DNA from: Acidimicrobiia bacterium
Lineage (GTDB): Bacteria; Actinomycetota; Acidimicrobiia; Acidimicrobiales; AC-14
Assembly (NCBI GenBank): GCA_019243595.1
Contig: JAFAUA010000275.1
Coordinates: forward strand, 1 to 5,044
Reading direction: 5' to 3'
DNA: 5,044 bases
The notes under the pieces were generated by a model. The model was not told where the DNA came from. It saw only the letters and a program-made list of their open reading frames with translations, and ran no database searches. Made by a program: the position numbers and the translations under genes. Of this stretch, positions 1 to 4,611 are shown in pieces; position 1 is the stretch's first letter; every line of letters starts with the position of its first letter.

Positions 1-147
1 GGCACCGAGATGATCATGCCCGGCGACAACACCTCCATGAAGGTGGAGCTCATCCAGCCCATCGCCATGGACGAGGGCCTGCGCTTCGCCATCCGTGAGG
101 GTGGCCGCACCGTCGGCGCCGGCCGAGTCACCAAGATCATCAAGTAG
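1..147 (+). CDS. tuf: Elongation factor Tu, C-terminal 48 residues (5'-truncated by window edge)
   Basis: EF-Tu is the cytosolic GTPase that delivers aminoacyl-tRNA to the ribosomal A site. Only the end of domain III is present. The reading frame is open from base 1 and ends at TAG 145-147. The visible protein contains [25 protein letters not shown] and [13 protein letters not shown], which match the highly conserved EF-Tu C-terminus almost residue for residue. The G domain and the start lie outside the window. The Shine-Dalgarno of the next gene, rpmG, overlaps the tuf stop codon, which points to a shared transcript. Placement directly upstream of rpmG, tRNA-Trp, secE and nusG follows the tufB-type neighbourhood known from other bacteria. 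Nothing odd is seen in this fragment. Confidence 0.97.
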   Translation, partial: GTEMIMPGDNTSMKVELIQPIAMDEGLRFAIREGGRTVGAGRVTKIIK

Positions 148-156
148 GAGCAACAG

Positions 157-321
157 ATGGCCCGAAGCGACAAAAGGGTGAAGGTCACGCTGGCCTGCGA
201 GGTCTGCAAGCGGCGCAACTACATCACCATGAAGAACAAGCAGAACGACCGTGAGCGGATCGAGATGAAGAAGTACTGCCGCTGGGACCGCCAGCACACG
301 GTCCACAAGGAGACGCGGTAA
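157..321 (+). CDS. rpmG: 50S ribosomal protein L33, with three of four zinc-ribbon cysteines
   Basis: L33 is a small large-subunit protein near the ribosomal E site. The ORF gives 54 residues, the normal family length. AGGAG at 146-150, six bases before the ATG, supports the start. Family landmarks are [12 protein letters not shown] (residues 11-22), a basic middle, and [17 protein letters not shown] at the C-terminus (38-54). Zinc-binding L33 proteins carry two CxxC pairs. Here the first pair is intact (C14, C17), while the second is C41-R-W-D44, so the fourth ligand is Asp instead of Cys. The protein is therefore neither a classic four-Cys (C+) nor a Cys-free (C-) form. Asp could still ligate metal, or zinc binding may be weakened; the sequence alone cannot decide. 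It is probably cotranscribed with tuf, 9 nt upstream. The gene is too short for many automated ORF filters. Confidence 0.95.
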   Translation: MARSDKRVKVTLACEVCKRRNYITMKNKQNDRERIEMKKYCRWDRQHTVHKETR

Positions 322-344
322 CCACGTCGCCTCCGTCCGGGTCC

Positions 345-351
345 AAGGAGG
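345..351 (+). promoter_or_regulatory. Strong Shine-Dalgarno of the ECF sigma gene, unusually close to its ATG
   Basis: AAGGAGG is followed by only two bases (GC) before ATG 354. No in-frame ATG or GTG exists between the upstream rpmG stop and 354. The next in-frame candidate, GTG 372, is about 20 nt from this site. ATG 354 therefore remains the best start despite the short spacing, which may lower initiation efficiency. Confidence 0.7.
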
Positions 352-353
352 GC

Positions 354-920
354 ATGGACCAGGCAGAGCTGGTGGCCGCCGCCACGGCGGGTGACAGCCG
401 AGCCTTCGAGGAGCTGGTGCGGGCGACGTACACCGACGTGTACGCCCTCGCCTACCGGCTCACCGGGAACGAGGAAGACGCGAGAGACGTGGTGCAGGAG
501 GCGTATCTACGGGCCTACAAGGGGCTCAAGCGCTTCCGGGGGGACGCCCAGTTCTCCACCTGGATGTACCGGATCACCGCCAACTGCGCGAGCACGGCGC
601 TGACCAAGGGCAAGAAGCACCGCCACGAGGAGCTCGAGGACGAGGCCCCGCTGGCCGACACCCGGCCCGAGCACGACCCCGAGGCGGCGGGCGACGCCGA
701 GCTCCTGCGAGCACGGCTCAACGACGCCCTCGAGGAACTTCCGCCCAGGCTCCGGGCGGTCGTCGTCCTCCGGGACATGTACGACCTGCCCCACCAGGCC
801 ATCGCCGACGAGCTCGGCATCACCGAGGCGGCGGCCAAGGTCCGGCTCCACCGGGCTCGCCGTCGCCTCCGGGAGCGGCTGTTCCCGAAGTCAGAGGAGG
901 AGAGCGCCCGTGCAGTGTGA
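354..920 (+). CDS. ECF-type RNA polymerase sigma factor (sigma-70 family)
   Basis: This 188-residue protein has the two-domain architecture of extracytoplasmic-function sigma factors, which direct RNA polymerase to a small set of stress promoters. The sigma2 domain spans roughly residues 17-83. It includes the region 2 core [17 protein letters not shown] (45-61) and the promoter-melting segment [13 protein letters not shown] (67-79). A charged, poorly conserved linker (84-115) contains no sigma3. Sigma4 covers about 117-176, with [20 protein letters not shown] (125-144) and the helix-turn-helix [28 protein letters not shown]. The length is normal for an ECF. The last 11 nt overlap the following zinc-finger anti-sigma gene, the classic arrangement for a sigma/anti-sigma pair. 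It lies 32 nt after rpmG with no obvious promoter between, so it may be transcribed with tuf-rpmG. The exact ECF group and the regulon cannot be assigned by eye. A SigR-like redox role is possible, inferred only from the partner. Confidence 0.93.
   Translation: MDQAELVAAATAGDSRAFEELVRATYTDVYALAYRLTGNEEDARDVVQEAYLRAYKGLKRFRGDAQFSTWMYRITANCASTALTKGKKHRHEELEDEAPLADTRPEHDPEAAGDAELLRARLNDALEELPPRLRAVVVLRDMYDLPHQAIADELGITEAAAKVRLHRARRRLRERLFPKSEEESARAV
896..900 (+). promoter_or_regulatory. Shine-Dalgarno of the anti-sigma gene, inside the sigma coding region
   Basis: GGAGG within a purine-rich run (893-904) lies 9 nt before GTG 910. It supports the GTG start that keeps Cys3, a likely zinc ligand. 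The site lies within the last codons of the sigma gene, so the two genes are expected to be translationally coupled. Confidence 0.7.
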
Positions 921-1260
921 GGAGGTTTCCGAGGCCCTGCCCGAGATCGTCGACGGAGCTGCGACGGCCGACCTCGCCCTGCGCCGCCACGTCGACACCT
1001 GCGTGCGTTGCCAGGCCGAGCTGGCCCAGTACCGCAAGGTCCTGCGGGCCATGCACCAGCTGCGCACCGAGGTCCTCGAGCCTGCGCCCGGCCTGCTCGC
1101 CGACATCCTCGCCAAGGTCGAGGAGGCCGGGGAGCGCCGGGCGCTCAGGTCGCTACTGACCAAGCGCCGCGTGGCCTACGCCGGCGCCATCGCCGCCACG
1201 GCCGCGGCAGGCGCAGCAGGCGCCATGCTCTACGGCCGACGGCGACTTCGCGCTGCCTGA
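910..1260 (+). CDS. Anti-sigma factor with zinc-finger (ZAS, zf-HC2-like) N-terminus and a C-terminal hydrophobic helix
   Basis: This is the probable cognate inhibitor of the ECF sigma factor encoded just upstream. The protein has 116 residues and a GTG start overlapping the sigma stop by 11 nt. The N-terminal half carries the zinc-associated anti-sigma signature H27-x3-C31-x2-C34 (HVDTCVRC). A further Cys at position 3 sits near where the fourth ligand falls in RsrA-type proteins. Residues 35-87 are helical and charged. Residues 88-108 form a single Ala/Gly-rich, weakly hydrophobic segment (VAYAGAIAATAAAGAAGAML), followed by a short basic end, YGRRRLRAA. It could be a membrane anchor, but almost nothing would remain outside to act as a sensor domain. 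Family knowledge says such proteins hold the sigma factor inactive until zinc or thiol chemistry, or proteolysis, releases it. Redox sensing is an inference here. Identification as a ZAS anti-sigma is firm; membrane location is uncertain. Confidence 0.88.
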   Translation: MQCEEVSEALPEIVDGAATADLALRRHVDTCVRCQAELAQYRKVLRAMHQLRTEVLEPAPGLLADILAKVEEAGERRALRSLLTKRRVAYAGAIAATAAAGAAGAMLYGRRRLRAA

Positions 1261-1302
1261 ACTATCCTCAGTTCACACATTCCACAGGGGCCCAACCCCC
1301 AA
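1261..1302 (+). other. tRNA-Trp 5' leader with G/C-rich pairing potential
   Basis: This is the spacer between the anti-sigma stop and tRNA-Trp. GGGG at 1287-1290 can pair with CCCC at 1296-1299 around a CCCAA loop. In competition, AACCCCCAA at 1294-1302, immediately before tRNA position 1, is perfectly complementary to TTGGGGGTT at 1350-1358 in the variable loop and T-arm. No T-run follows the short hairpin, so an intrinsic terminator is unlikely. No convincing -35/-10 pair was found. Confidence 0.45.
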
Positions 1303-1376
1303 AGGGCAGTAGCTCAATTTGGCAGAGCACCGGTCTCCAAAACCGGCGGTTGGGGGTTCGAGTCCCTCCTGCCCTG
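1303..1376 (+). tRNA. trnW: tRNA-Trp (anticodon CCA)
   Basis: A complete cloverleaf can be folded by hand. The acceptor stem AGGGCAG (1303-1309) pairs perfectly with CTGCCCT (1369-1375), followed by discriminator G1376. The D stem is GCTC (1312-1315) with GAGC (1325-1328). The anticodon stem CCGGT (1330-1334) pairs with ACCGG (1342-1346), and the 7-nt loop CTCCAAA has U33 and anticodon CCA at 1337-1339. The variable loop is CGGTT (1347-1351). The T stem GGGGG (1352-1356) pairs with CCCTC (1364-1368) through one G-U, and the loop is TTCGAGT. CCA and G73 identify tryptophan. The 3' CCA tail is not encoded (the sequence continues CTCT), so it must be added after processing. The tRNA lies 32 nt before secE, a placement common in actinobacteria, and processing of a shared transcript would also create the secE mRNA 5' end. 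Confidence 0.97.
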
Positions 1377-1408
1377 CTCTCCCGTCTCCGTAGGGTGCCG
1401 AGGTTGCC

Positions 1409-1708
1409 GTGAACAGACAAACCAAGCGCATGATGCAGCGCCAGGGCCAGGTCGGCGCCGACGGCGCGCCTGTCGCCCAGCGACGCGAGCGGCCGCGTCC
1501 CCAGCAGCGGCCCGTCGAGAAGCGCACCACCCCCACCCAGTTCTTCAACCAGGTCCGGGCCGAGCTGCGCAAGGTCGCCTGGCCCAACCGCGAAGAGGTC
1601 ATCAATTACTCGGTGATCGTGTTCGTCGTGCTGGTCATTCTCATCGGGCTGATCTTCGGGCTCGACTACGTCTTCGGGAAGTTCACCTTCTTCCTCTTCA
1701 AGAAGTAA
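1409..1708 (+). CDS. secE: Preprotein translocase subunit SecE
   Basis: SecE is the small essential subunit that clamps SecY in the Sec protein-export channel of the inner membrane. The 99-residue protein starts at GTG 1409 with a weak AGG at 1401-1403. Residues 1-41 form a basic, Gln/Arg-rich, low-complexity cytosolic region, longer than in minimal single-helix SecE proteins. The family signature follows: FFNQVRAELRKVAWPNREEV (residues 45-64), the amphipathic surface helix with the conserved K-V-x-W-P motif. A single transmembrane helix spans about residues 65-88 (INYSVIVFVVLVILIGLIFG), and the protein ends FGKFTFFLFKK. This is the one-helix form usual outside gammaproteobacteria. A downstream in-frame Met at residue 8 or 9 is an alternative start. 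The nusG start follows 3 nt after the stop, so the two are cotranscribed and probably coupled. Confidence 0.95.
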   Translation: MNRQTKRMMQRQGQVGADGAPVAQRRERPRPQQRPVEKRTTPTQFFNQVRAELRKVAWPNREEVINYSVIVFVVLVILIGLIFGLDYVFGKFTFFLFKK

Positions 1709-1711
1709 CCA

Positions 1712-2551
1712 GTGACTGATTTCGGCCCCGATTTCTCGCCGCGAGGCGTCGCCGACCCCGAACCGATCCCCGAGGAGCCGGTCGAGGTCGAAACGGTCGC
1801 GCCCGAAGAGGCCGACGTCACCCCCGACGTCCCGGACCCGCTTCCCGACGTGGCGGGTGAGGCGCCCGAGACCGGCCAGCTGACGCCGGATCCGGTCGAG
1901 GAGGCCGCGGCCGGCGTCGACGTCATCACCGAGGACGAGCTGTTCGAAGAGGGTGACGAGGACGACGACGACGAGGATGGTGTCGTCCGCATCGTCGAGA
2001 GCCCGTACGACCGGCCCGGCTCGTGGTACGTGATCCACAGCTACGCCGGCTACGAGAACAAGGTGAAGTCCAACCTCGAGAGCCGCATCGCCTCGATGAA
2101 CATGGAGGACCGCATCTTCGAGGTCGTCATCCCCATGGAGGACGTCATCGAGTTCAAGGCCGGCAAGAAGGTCCTCGTCCCCAAGAAGGTCTTCCCCGGC
2201 TACCTGCTCGTGCGCTGCGAGCTCGACGACGACTCGTGGCGGGTGGTGCGCAACACGCCCGGCGTCACGGGGTTCGTCGGTCTGGGCGCCAAGCCCACGC
2301 CGCTCTCGCGCGCCGAGGTCGAGAACATCCTCCAGGTGAAGGTCGAGGGCCTCGAGCCCCAGAAGAAGAGCCGGCCGCGCCTCGAGTACGAGGCGGGCGA
2401 GAGCGTACGGGTCCGCGAGGGTCCGTTCGCCGACTTCACCGGCCAGATCGCCGAGATCAACGAAGACCAGCTGAAGCTCAAGGTGCTCGTGAACATCTTC
2501 GGGCGGGAGACGCCCGTCGAGCTCGAGTTCAGCCAGGTCGCGAAGCTGTAG
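1712..2551 (+). CDS. nusG: Transcription termination/antitermination factor NusG with a long acidic N-terminal extension
   Basis: NusG binds RNA polymerase through its NGN domain, and through its KOW domain contacts Rho or ribosomal protein S10, so it modulates pausing, termination and transcription–translation coupling. The ORF encodes 279 residues from GTG 1712. Residues 1-102 are a Pro/Glu/Asp/Val-rich, probably disordered extension ending in an acidic run ([10 protein letters not shown], 81-90). The NGN domain covers about 103-210, from [19 protein letters not shown] through [20 protein letters not shown] to [10 protein letters not shown]. The KOW domain covers 225-279, with [21 protein letters not shown] and the terminal [10 protein letters not shown]. 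Streptomyces-type NusG is known to have a comparable acidic extension, which supports an actinobacterial host. No start codon lies just before NGN, so the extension is required. The Shine-Dalgarno is weak, suggesting coupling to secE. Confidence 0.96.
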   Translation: MTDFGPDFSPRGVADPEPIPEEPVEVETVAPEEADVTPDVPDPLPDVAGEAPETGQLTPDPVEEAAAGVDVITEDELFEEGDEDDDDEDGVVRIVESPYDRPGSWYVIHSYAGYENKVKSNLESRIASMNMEDRIFEVVIPMEDVIEFKAGKKVLVPKKVFPGYLLVRCELDDDSWRVVRNTPGVTGFVGLGAKPTPLSRAEVENILQVKVEGLEPQKKSRPRLEYEAGESVRVREGPFADFTGQIAEINEDQLKLKVLVNIFGRETPVELEFSQVAKL

Positions 2552-2568
2552 GAGAGAGGGAACGTCAA

Positions 2569-2994
2569 ATGGCGAAGAAGCGCGTCGCCGCCATCGTCAA
2601 GATCCAGATTCCGGCCGGTCAGGCCACGCCCGCGCCGCCCGTCGGCACGGCGCTCGGCCCCCACGGCGTGAACATCATGGACTTCACCAAGATGTACAAC
2701 GCCCAGACCGAGAGCCAGCGGGGCACGATCATCCCCGTCGAGATCACGATCTTCGAGGACCGGTCATTCACGTTCATCACCAAGACCCCGCCGACGGCGG
2801 TGCTCCTGCGTGATGCCGCTGGCCTGGACAAGGGTGCCCAGACGACGGGGCGGGAGCAGGTGGGCACGATCACCGACGCCCAGCTGACCAAGATCGCAGA
2901 GACCAAGATGCCCGACCTCAACGCCAACGACATCGACGCGGCCAAGAAGCAGGTGGCGGGCACCGCCCGATCGATGGGGATCAAGGTCAGCTGA
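2569..2994 (+). CDS. rplK: 50S ribosomal protein L11
   Basis: L11 forms the GTPase-associated centre with 23S rRNA helices 43/44 and is needed for factor-dependent translation and for RelA activation. It has 141 residues, the family norm, from ATG 2569; AGGG at 2557-2560 is the ribosome-binding site. The N-terminal domain holds the proline-rich thiopeptide-binding segment [19 protein letters not shown] (19-37). The C-terminal RNA-binding domain contains [22 protein letters not shown] and ends in [11 protein letters not shown]. Relative to the common PPVGPALGQ sequence, residue 27 is Thr and residue 31 is Pro. A frame open much further upstream exists but is a shadow of nusG; homology and the Shine-Dalgarno both place the start here. 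The stop overlaps the rplA start (TGATG). The nusG-rplK gap is only 17 nt, so any L1 autoregulatory site would have to extend into nusG; I could not identify one. Confidence 0.97.
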   Translation: MAKKRVAAIVKIQIPAGQATPAPPVGTALGPHGVNIMDFTKMYNAQTESQRGTIIPVEITIFEDRSFTFITKTPPTAVLLRDAAGLDKGAQTTGREQVGTITDAQLTKIAETKMPDLNANDIDAAKKQVAGTARSMGIKVS

Positions 2995-3716
2995 TGGCAA
3001 CTTCCAAGCGCTACGCCGACGCCCTGCGCACCTTCGACCGCGAGCAGCTCTACGGCCCGGCCGAGGCCATCGACCTCGTCAAGGACAACGCCAAGGCCAA
3101 GTTCGACGAGAGCGTCGAGCTGGCCACCCGTCTCGGGGTCGACCCCCGCAAGGCCGACCAGATGGTCCGTGGCACGGTCTCCCTGCCGTCGGGCACGGGC
3201 AAGCCGGTGCGTGTCGCCGTGTTCGCCGCCGGTCCCGCCGCCCAAGAGGCCCGGGACGCAGGTGCCGACATCGTCGGTGCCGACGACCTGGTCGAGCAGG
3301 TGCAGGGCGGGATGATGGACTTCGACGTCGCCATCGCCACGCCCGACCAGATGGGCCAGGTCGGCAAGCTGGGTCGCGTGCTCGGGCCGCGTGGGCTGAT
3401 GCCGAACCCCAAGACCGGCACGGTTACCGCCGACGTGGCCAAGGCCGTCCAGGAGTTCAAGGGTGGCCGGGTCGAATACCGCACCGACCGCTACGGCAAC
3501 GTGCACGTGCCGATCGGCAAGGCCAGCTTCGACAAGAACGCGCTGATGGCGAATCTGCGGGCTGTCGTCGACGAGCTCAACCGGGCCAAGCCGGCCTCGG
3601 CCAAGGGCCGCTACATCAAGAACATGACGGTGTCGTCGACGATGGGCCCGGGCGTCAAGGTCGACCCCGCCCGTCTGCGCGGCCTCGAAGAAGAGACCGC
3701 AGGCGCAGCTAGCTAA
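2994..3716 (+). CDS. rplA: 50S ribosomal protein L1
   Basis: L1 binds 23S rRNA helices 76-78 to form the mobile L1 stalk that moves deacylated tRNA to the E site. In many bacteria it also represses its own L11-L1 operon. The protein has 240 residues, close to the usual 230-235. Domain I is made of residues 1-66 and about 159-240, and domain II of about 67-158. The family signature is clear: [18 protein letters not shown] (127-144), as are [20 protein letters not shown] (37-56) and [13 protein letters not shown] (212-224). The start ATG shares its A with the rplK stop, with AAGG at 2983-2986 as a modest ribosome-binding site, so translational coupling to rplK is likely. A short unconserved tail, [10 protein letters not shown], ends the protein. 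A 109-nt gap follows before rplJ. Confidence 0.97.
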   Translation: MATSKRYADALRTFDREQLYGPAEAIDLVKDNAKAKFDESVELATRLGVDPRKADQMVRGTVSLPSGTGKPVRVAVFAAGPAAQEARDAGADIVGADDLVEQVQGGMMDFDVAIATPDQMGQVGKLGRVLGPRGLMPNPKTGTVTADVAKAVQEFKGGRVEYRTDRYGNVHVPIGKASFDKNALMANLRAVVDELNRAKPASAKGRYIKNMTVSSTMGPGVKVDPARLRGLEEETAGAAS

Positions 3717-3825
3717 CCTGTAGCCACACAACCAAGACCGCCAGAGACATCCGGCGCGCTTAGCAGTCGAAATGTGACTGTGGCGCTTAATGGATCCGTC
3801 AGGATCCGCCCGACGAGGTGCATGT
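3717..3825 (+). promoter_or_regulatory. Structured 5' leader of rplJL, candidate L10 leader (autoregulatory element)
   Basis: This is the only sizeable non-coding gap in the ribosomal gene run, and it sits where many bacteria carry the L10 leader bound by the L10–L12 complex. Visible structure includes CGCC 3739-3742 with GGCG 3753-3756; GCGC 3756-3759 with GCGC 3783-3786, enclosing GCAGTC 3763-3768 with GACTGT 3776-3781 (loop GAAATGT); and GGATCC 3792-3797 with GGATCC 3802-3807 around a GTCA tetraloop. The first two stems share base 3756 and would not form in full together. The last hairpin lies just upstream of the rplJ Shine-Dalgarno, where it could influence initiation. Assignment as an L10 leader rests on position, length and pairing, not on a covariance search. 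Confidence 0.55.
3815..3820 (+). promoter_or_regulatory. Shine-Dalgarno that fixes the rplJ start at 3826
   Basis: GAGGTG lies 5 nt before ATG 3826. It favours this start over the upstream in-frame ATG 3790, whose extra 12 residues would be encoded by the leader hairpin and do not resemble L10. Confidence 0.75.
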
Positions 3826-4611
3826 ATGGAAAATCCCCGACCTGAGAAGGTCGCCGTCGTCAACGAGGTACGTGAGAAGCTGTCGGCGTCCGACGGCGCC
3901 ATCCTCACCGAGTACCGAGGGCTGAACGTCACCGAGCTGGCTGACCTGCGCCGCTCGCTGCGGGCGGCCGGCGGCCAGTACAAGATCTACAAGAACACGC
4001 TCGTGCGCTTCGCCGTGCGCGAGCTGGGGTTGCAGGAGCTCGAGGAGATGCTCCTCGGCCCCACGGCGATCGCCTTCGTCGACGGCGATGCGGCCGCCGT
4101 GGCCAAGTCGCTGCGCGACTTCGCCCGCGGCAATCCCAACCTGGTCATCAAGGGTGGTGTCCTCGGCGAGACGATCCTCTCGGCCAAGGACGCATCGGCC
4201 CTCGCCGAGCTCCCGTCCCGCGAGCAGCTCCTCGCCCAGCTGGCCGGGGCCATGGCGGCGCCCCTCCAGAACATGGCCGGTCTGTTCAAGGCCCTGCCCC
4301 AGAACTTCGCGTACGCGATCCGAGCGCTGGCCGACCAGCAGGGCGGAATCGTCGACGTCGACGCCCCGCCCGCCGAAGCCGAGGCCGAAGCCGAGACGCC
4401 GGTCGAGGCGGAGGCCGAGGTCAGCATCCCCGACCACCCCGGCGTCAGCCCGGCACCCGACGAGACCGAGAACCCGCCCGACTTCGAGGGCGAGTCGGCC
4501 CCGAACGACGCCGAGCTGCCCGAGAGCCCGGCGCCCGACGAGACCGCACAGCCACCGGCTGAAGACAGTTCTGAGACTTCTGAAAGTTCTGAAAGTGAAG
4601 GAGAGCAGTAA
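3826..4611 (+). CDS. rplJ: 50S ribosomal protein L10 with a long acidic C-terminal extension
   Basis: L10 is the base of the ribosomal stalk: its N-terminal domain binds 23S rRNA beside L11 and its C-terminal helix carries the L7/L12 dimers. With the start at 3826 the protein has 261 residues, against about 165-180 for typical L10. The core, residues 1-176, is standard: [18 protein letters not shown], then [20 protein letters not shown] (26-45), [12 protein letters not shown] (52-63), GPTAIAF (78-84), and a predicted L12-binding helix at about 131-173 ([20 protein letters not shown] and [20 protein letters not shown]). The rest, about 177-261, is rich in Glu, Asp, Pro, Ala and Ser, has roughly 28 acidic residues and no Lys or Arg, and contains repeats (AEAEAEAE, two [16 protein letters not shown]). 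It is probably disordered. The frame continues uninterrupted into TAATG shared with rplL, so it is a real extension and not a frameshift. Confidence 0.95.
   Translation: MENPRPEKVAVVNEVREKLSASDGAILTEYRGLNVTELADLRRSLRAAGGQYKIYKNTLVRFAVRELGLQELEEMLLGPTAIAFVDGDAAAVAKSLRDFARGNPNLVIKGGVLGETILSAKDASALAELPSREQLLAQLAGAMAAPLQNMAGLFKALPQNFAYAIRALADQQGGIVDVDAPPAEAEAEAETPVEAEAEVSIPDHPGVSPAPDETENPPDFEGESAPNDAELPESPAPDETAQPPAEDSSETSESSESEGEQ
4372..4395 (+). repeat. Tandem 12-bp repeat in the rplJ tail
   Basis: Two identical in-frame copies of GCCGAAGCCGAG (4372-4383 and 4384-4395) encode AEAE twice. They mark the start of the acidic extension of L10. Confidence 0.85.
4447..4546 (+). repeat. Dispersed 22-bp direct repeat in the rplJ tail
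   Basis: Copies at 4447-4468 and 4525-4546 differ at a single base (A4455 versus G4533). Both are in frame, and each encodes SPAPDET. The 56 nt between them are not obviously repeated. A segmental duplication within the tail is the simplest explanation. Confidence 0.8.
4570..4596 (+). repeat. Three tandem 9-bp units at the 3' end of rplJ
   Basis: TCTGAGACT at 4570-4578 is followed by two exact TCTGAAAGT copies (4579-4587, 4588-4596), encoding SET-SES-SES. The stretch is distinctly AT-richer than the rest of the window and lies directly upstream of the rplL Shine-Dalgarno. Confidence 0.85.
4598..4603 (+). promoter_or_regulatory. Strong Shine-Dalgarno of rplL within the end of rplJ
   Basis: AAGGAG is placed 7 nt before ATG 4611, ideal spacing. 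It lies in an AT-rich, probably weakly structured part of rplJ. This suits the high L7/L12 output needed relative to L10. Confidence 0.8.

Noticed and set aside
463..505. GGAAC followed after a suitable gap by CGT, resembling an ECF-type promoter
   Set aside because: It lies in the sigma coding region, where conserved codons (Gly-Asn-Glu-Glu-Asp) produce the motif. A similar GGAAC at 735 is also explained by coding. No independent support.
1263..1268. TATCCT as a possible -10 element for a trnW-secE promoter
   Set aside because: The position 17 nt upstream reads CGGCGA, far from a -35 consensus. A single weak hexamer is not enough to call a promoter.
1287..1302. GGGG/CCCC hairpin as an intrinsic terminator after the anti-sigma gene
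   Set aside because: The stem has only four base pairs, no T-run follows, and the tRNA begins immediately afterwards.
1268..2038. A 256-codon open frame on the - strand across tRNA-Trp, secE and nusG
   Set aside because: It runs through a tRNA gene and its residues are dictated by the acidic nusG codons on the other strand. Not a gene.
2023..2568. Upstream in-frame extension of rplK inside nusG
   Set aside because: The Arg/Gly/Pro-rich translation is the out-of-frame reading of nusG. L11 homology begins exactly at ATG 2569, which has its own ribosome-binding site.
3790..3825. Upstream ATG giving L10 twelve extra N-terminal residues
   Set aside because: These codons fall in the GGATCC leader hairpin, lack a proper Shine-Dalgarno and have no L10 similarity. 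ATG 3826 has GAGGTG at good spacing.
2619..3983. A 454-codon open frame on the - strand opposite rplK, rplA and the start of rplJ
   Set aside because: It mirrors GC-rich codons of three well-recognised ribosomal protein genes, has no recognisable domain and crosses the non-coding rplJ leader. It is a high-GC shadow frame.
4354..4608. The L10 tail as a frameshift artefact or fused separate gene
   Set aside because: The frame is continuous with the L10 core, uses the same GC-rich wobble for most of its length, and ends in a stop that overlaps rplL with a good Shine-Dalgarno.
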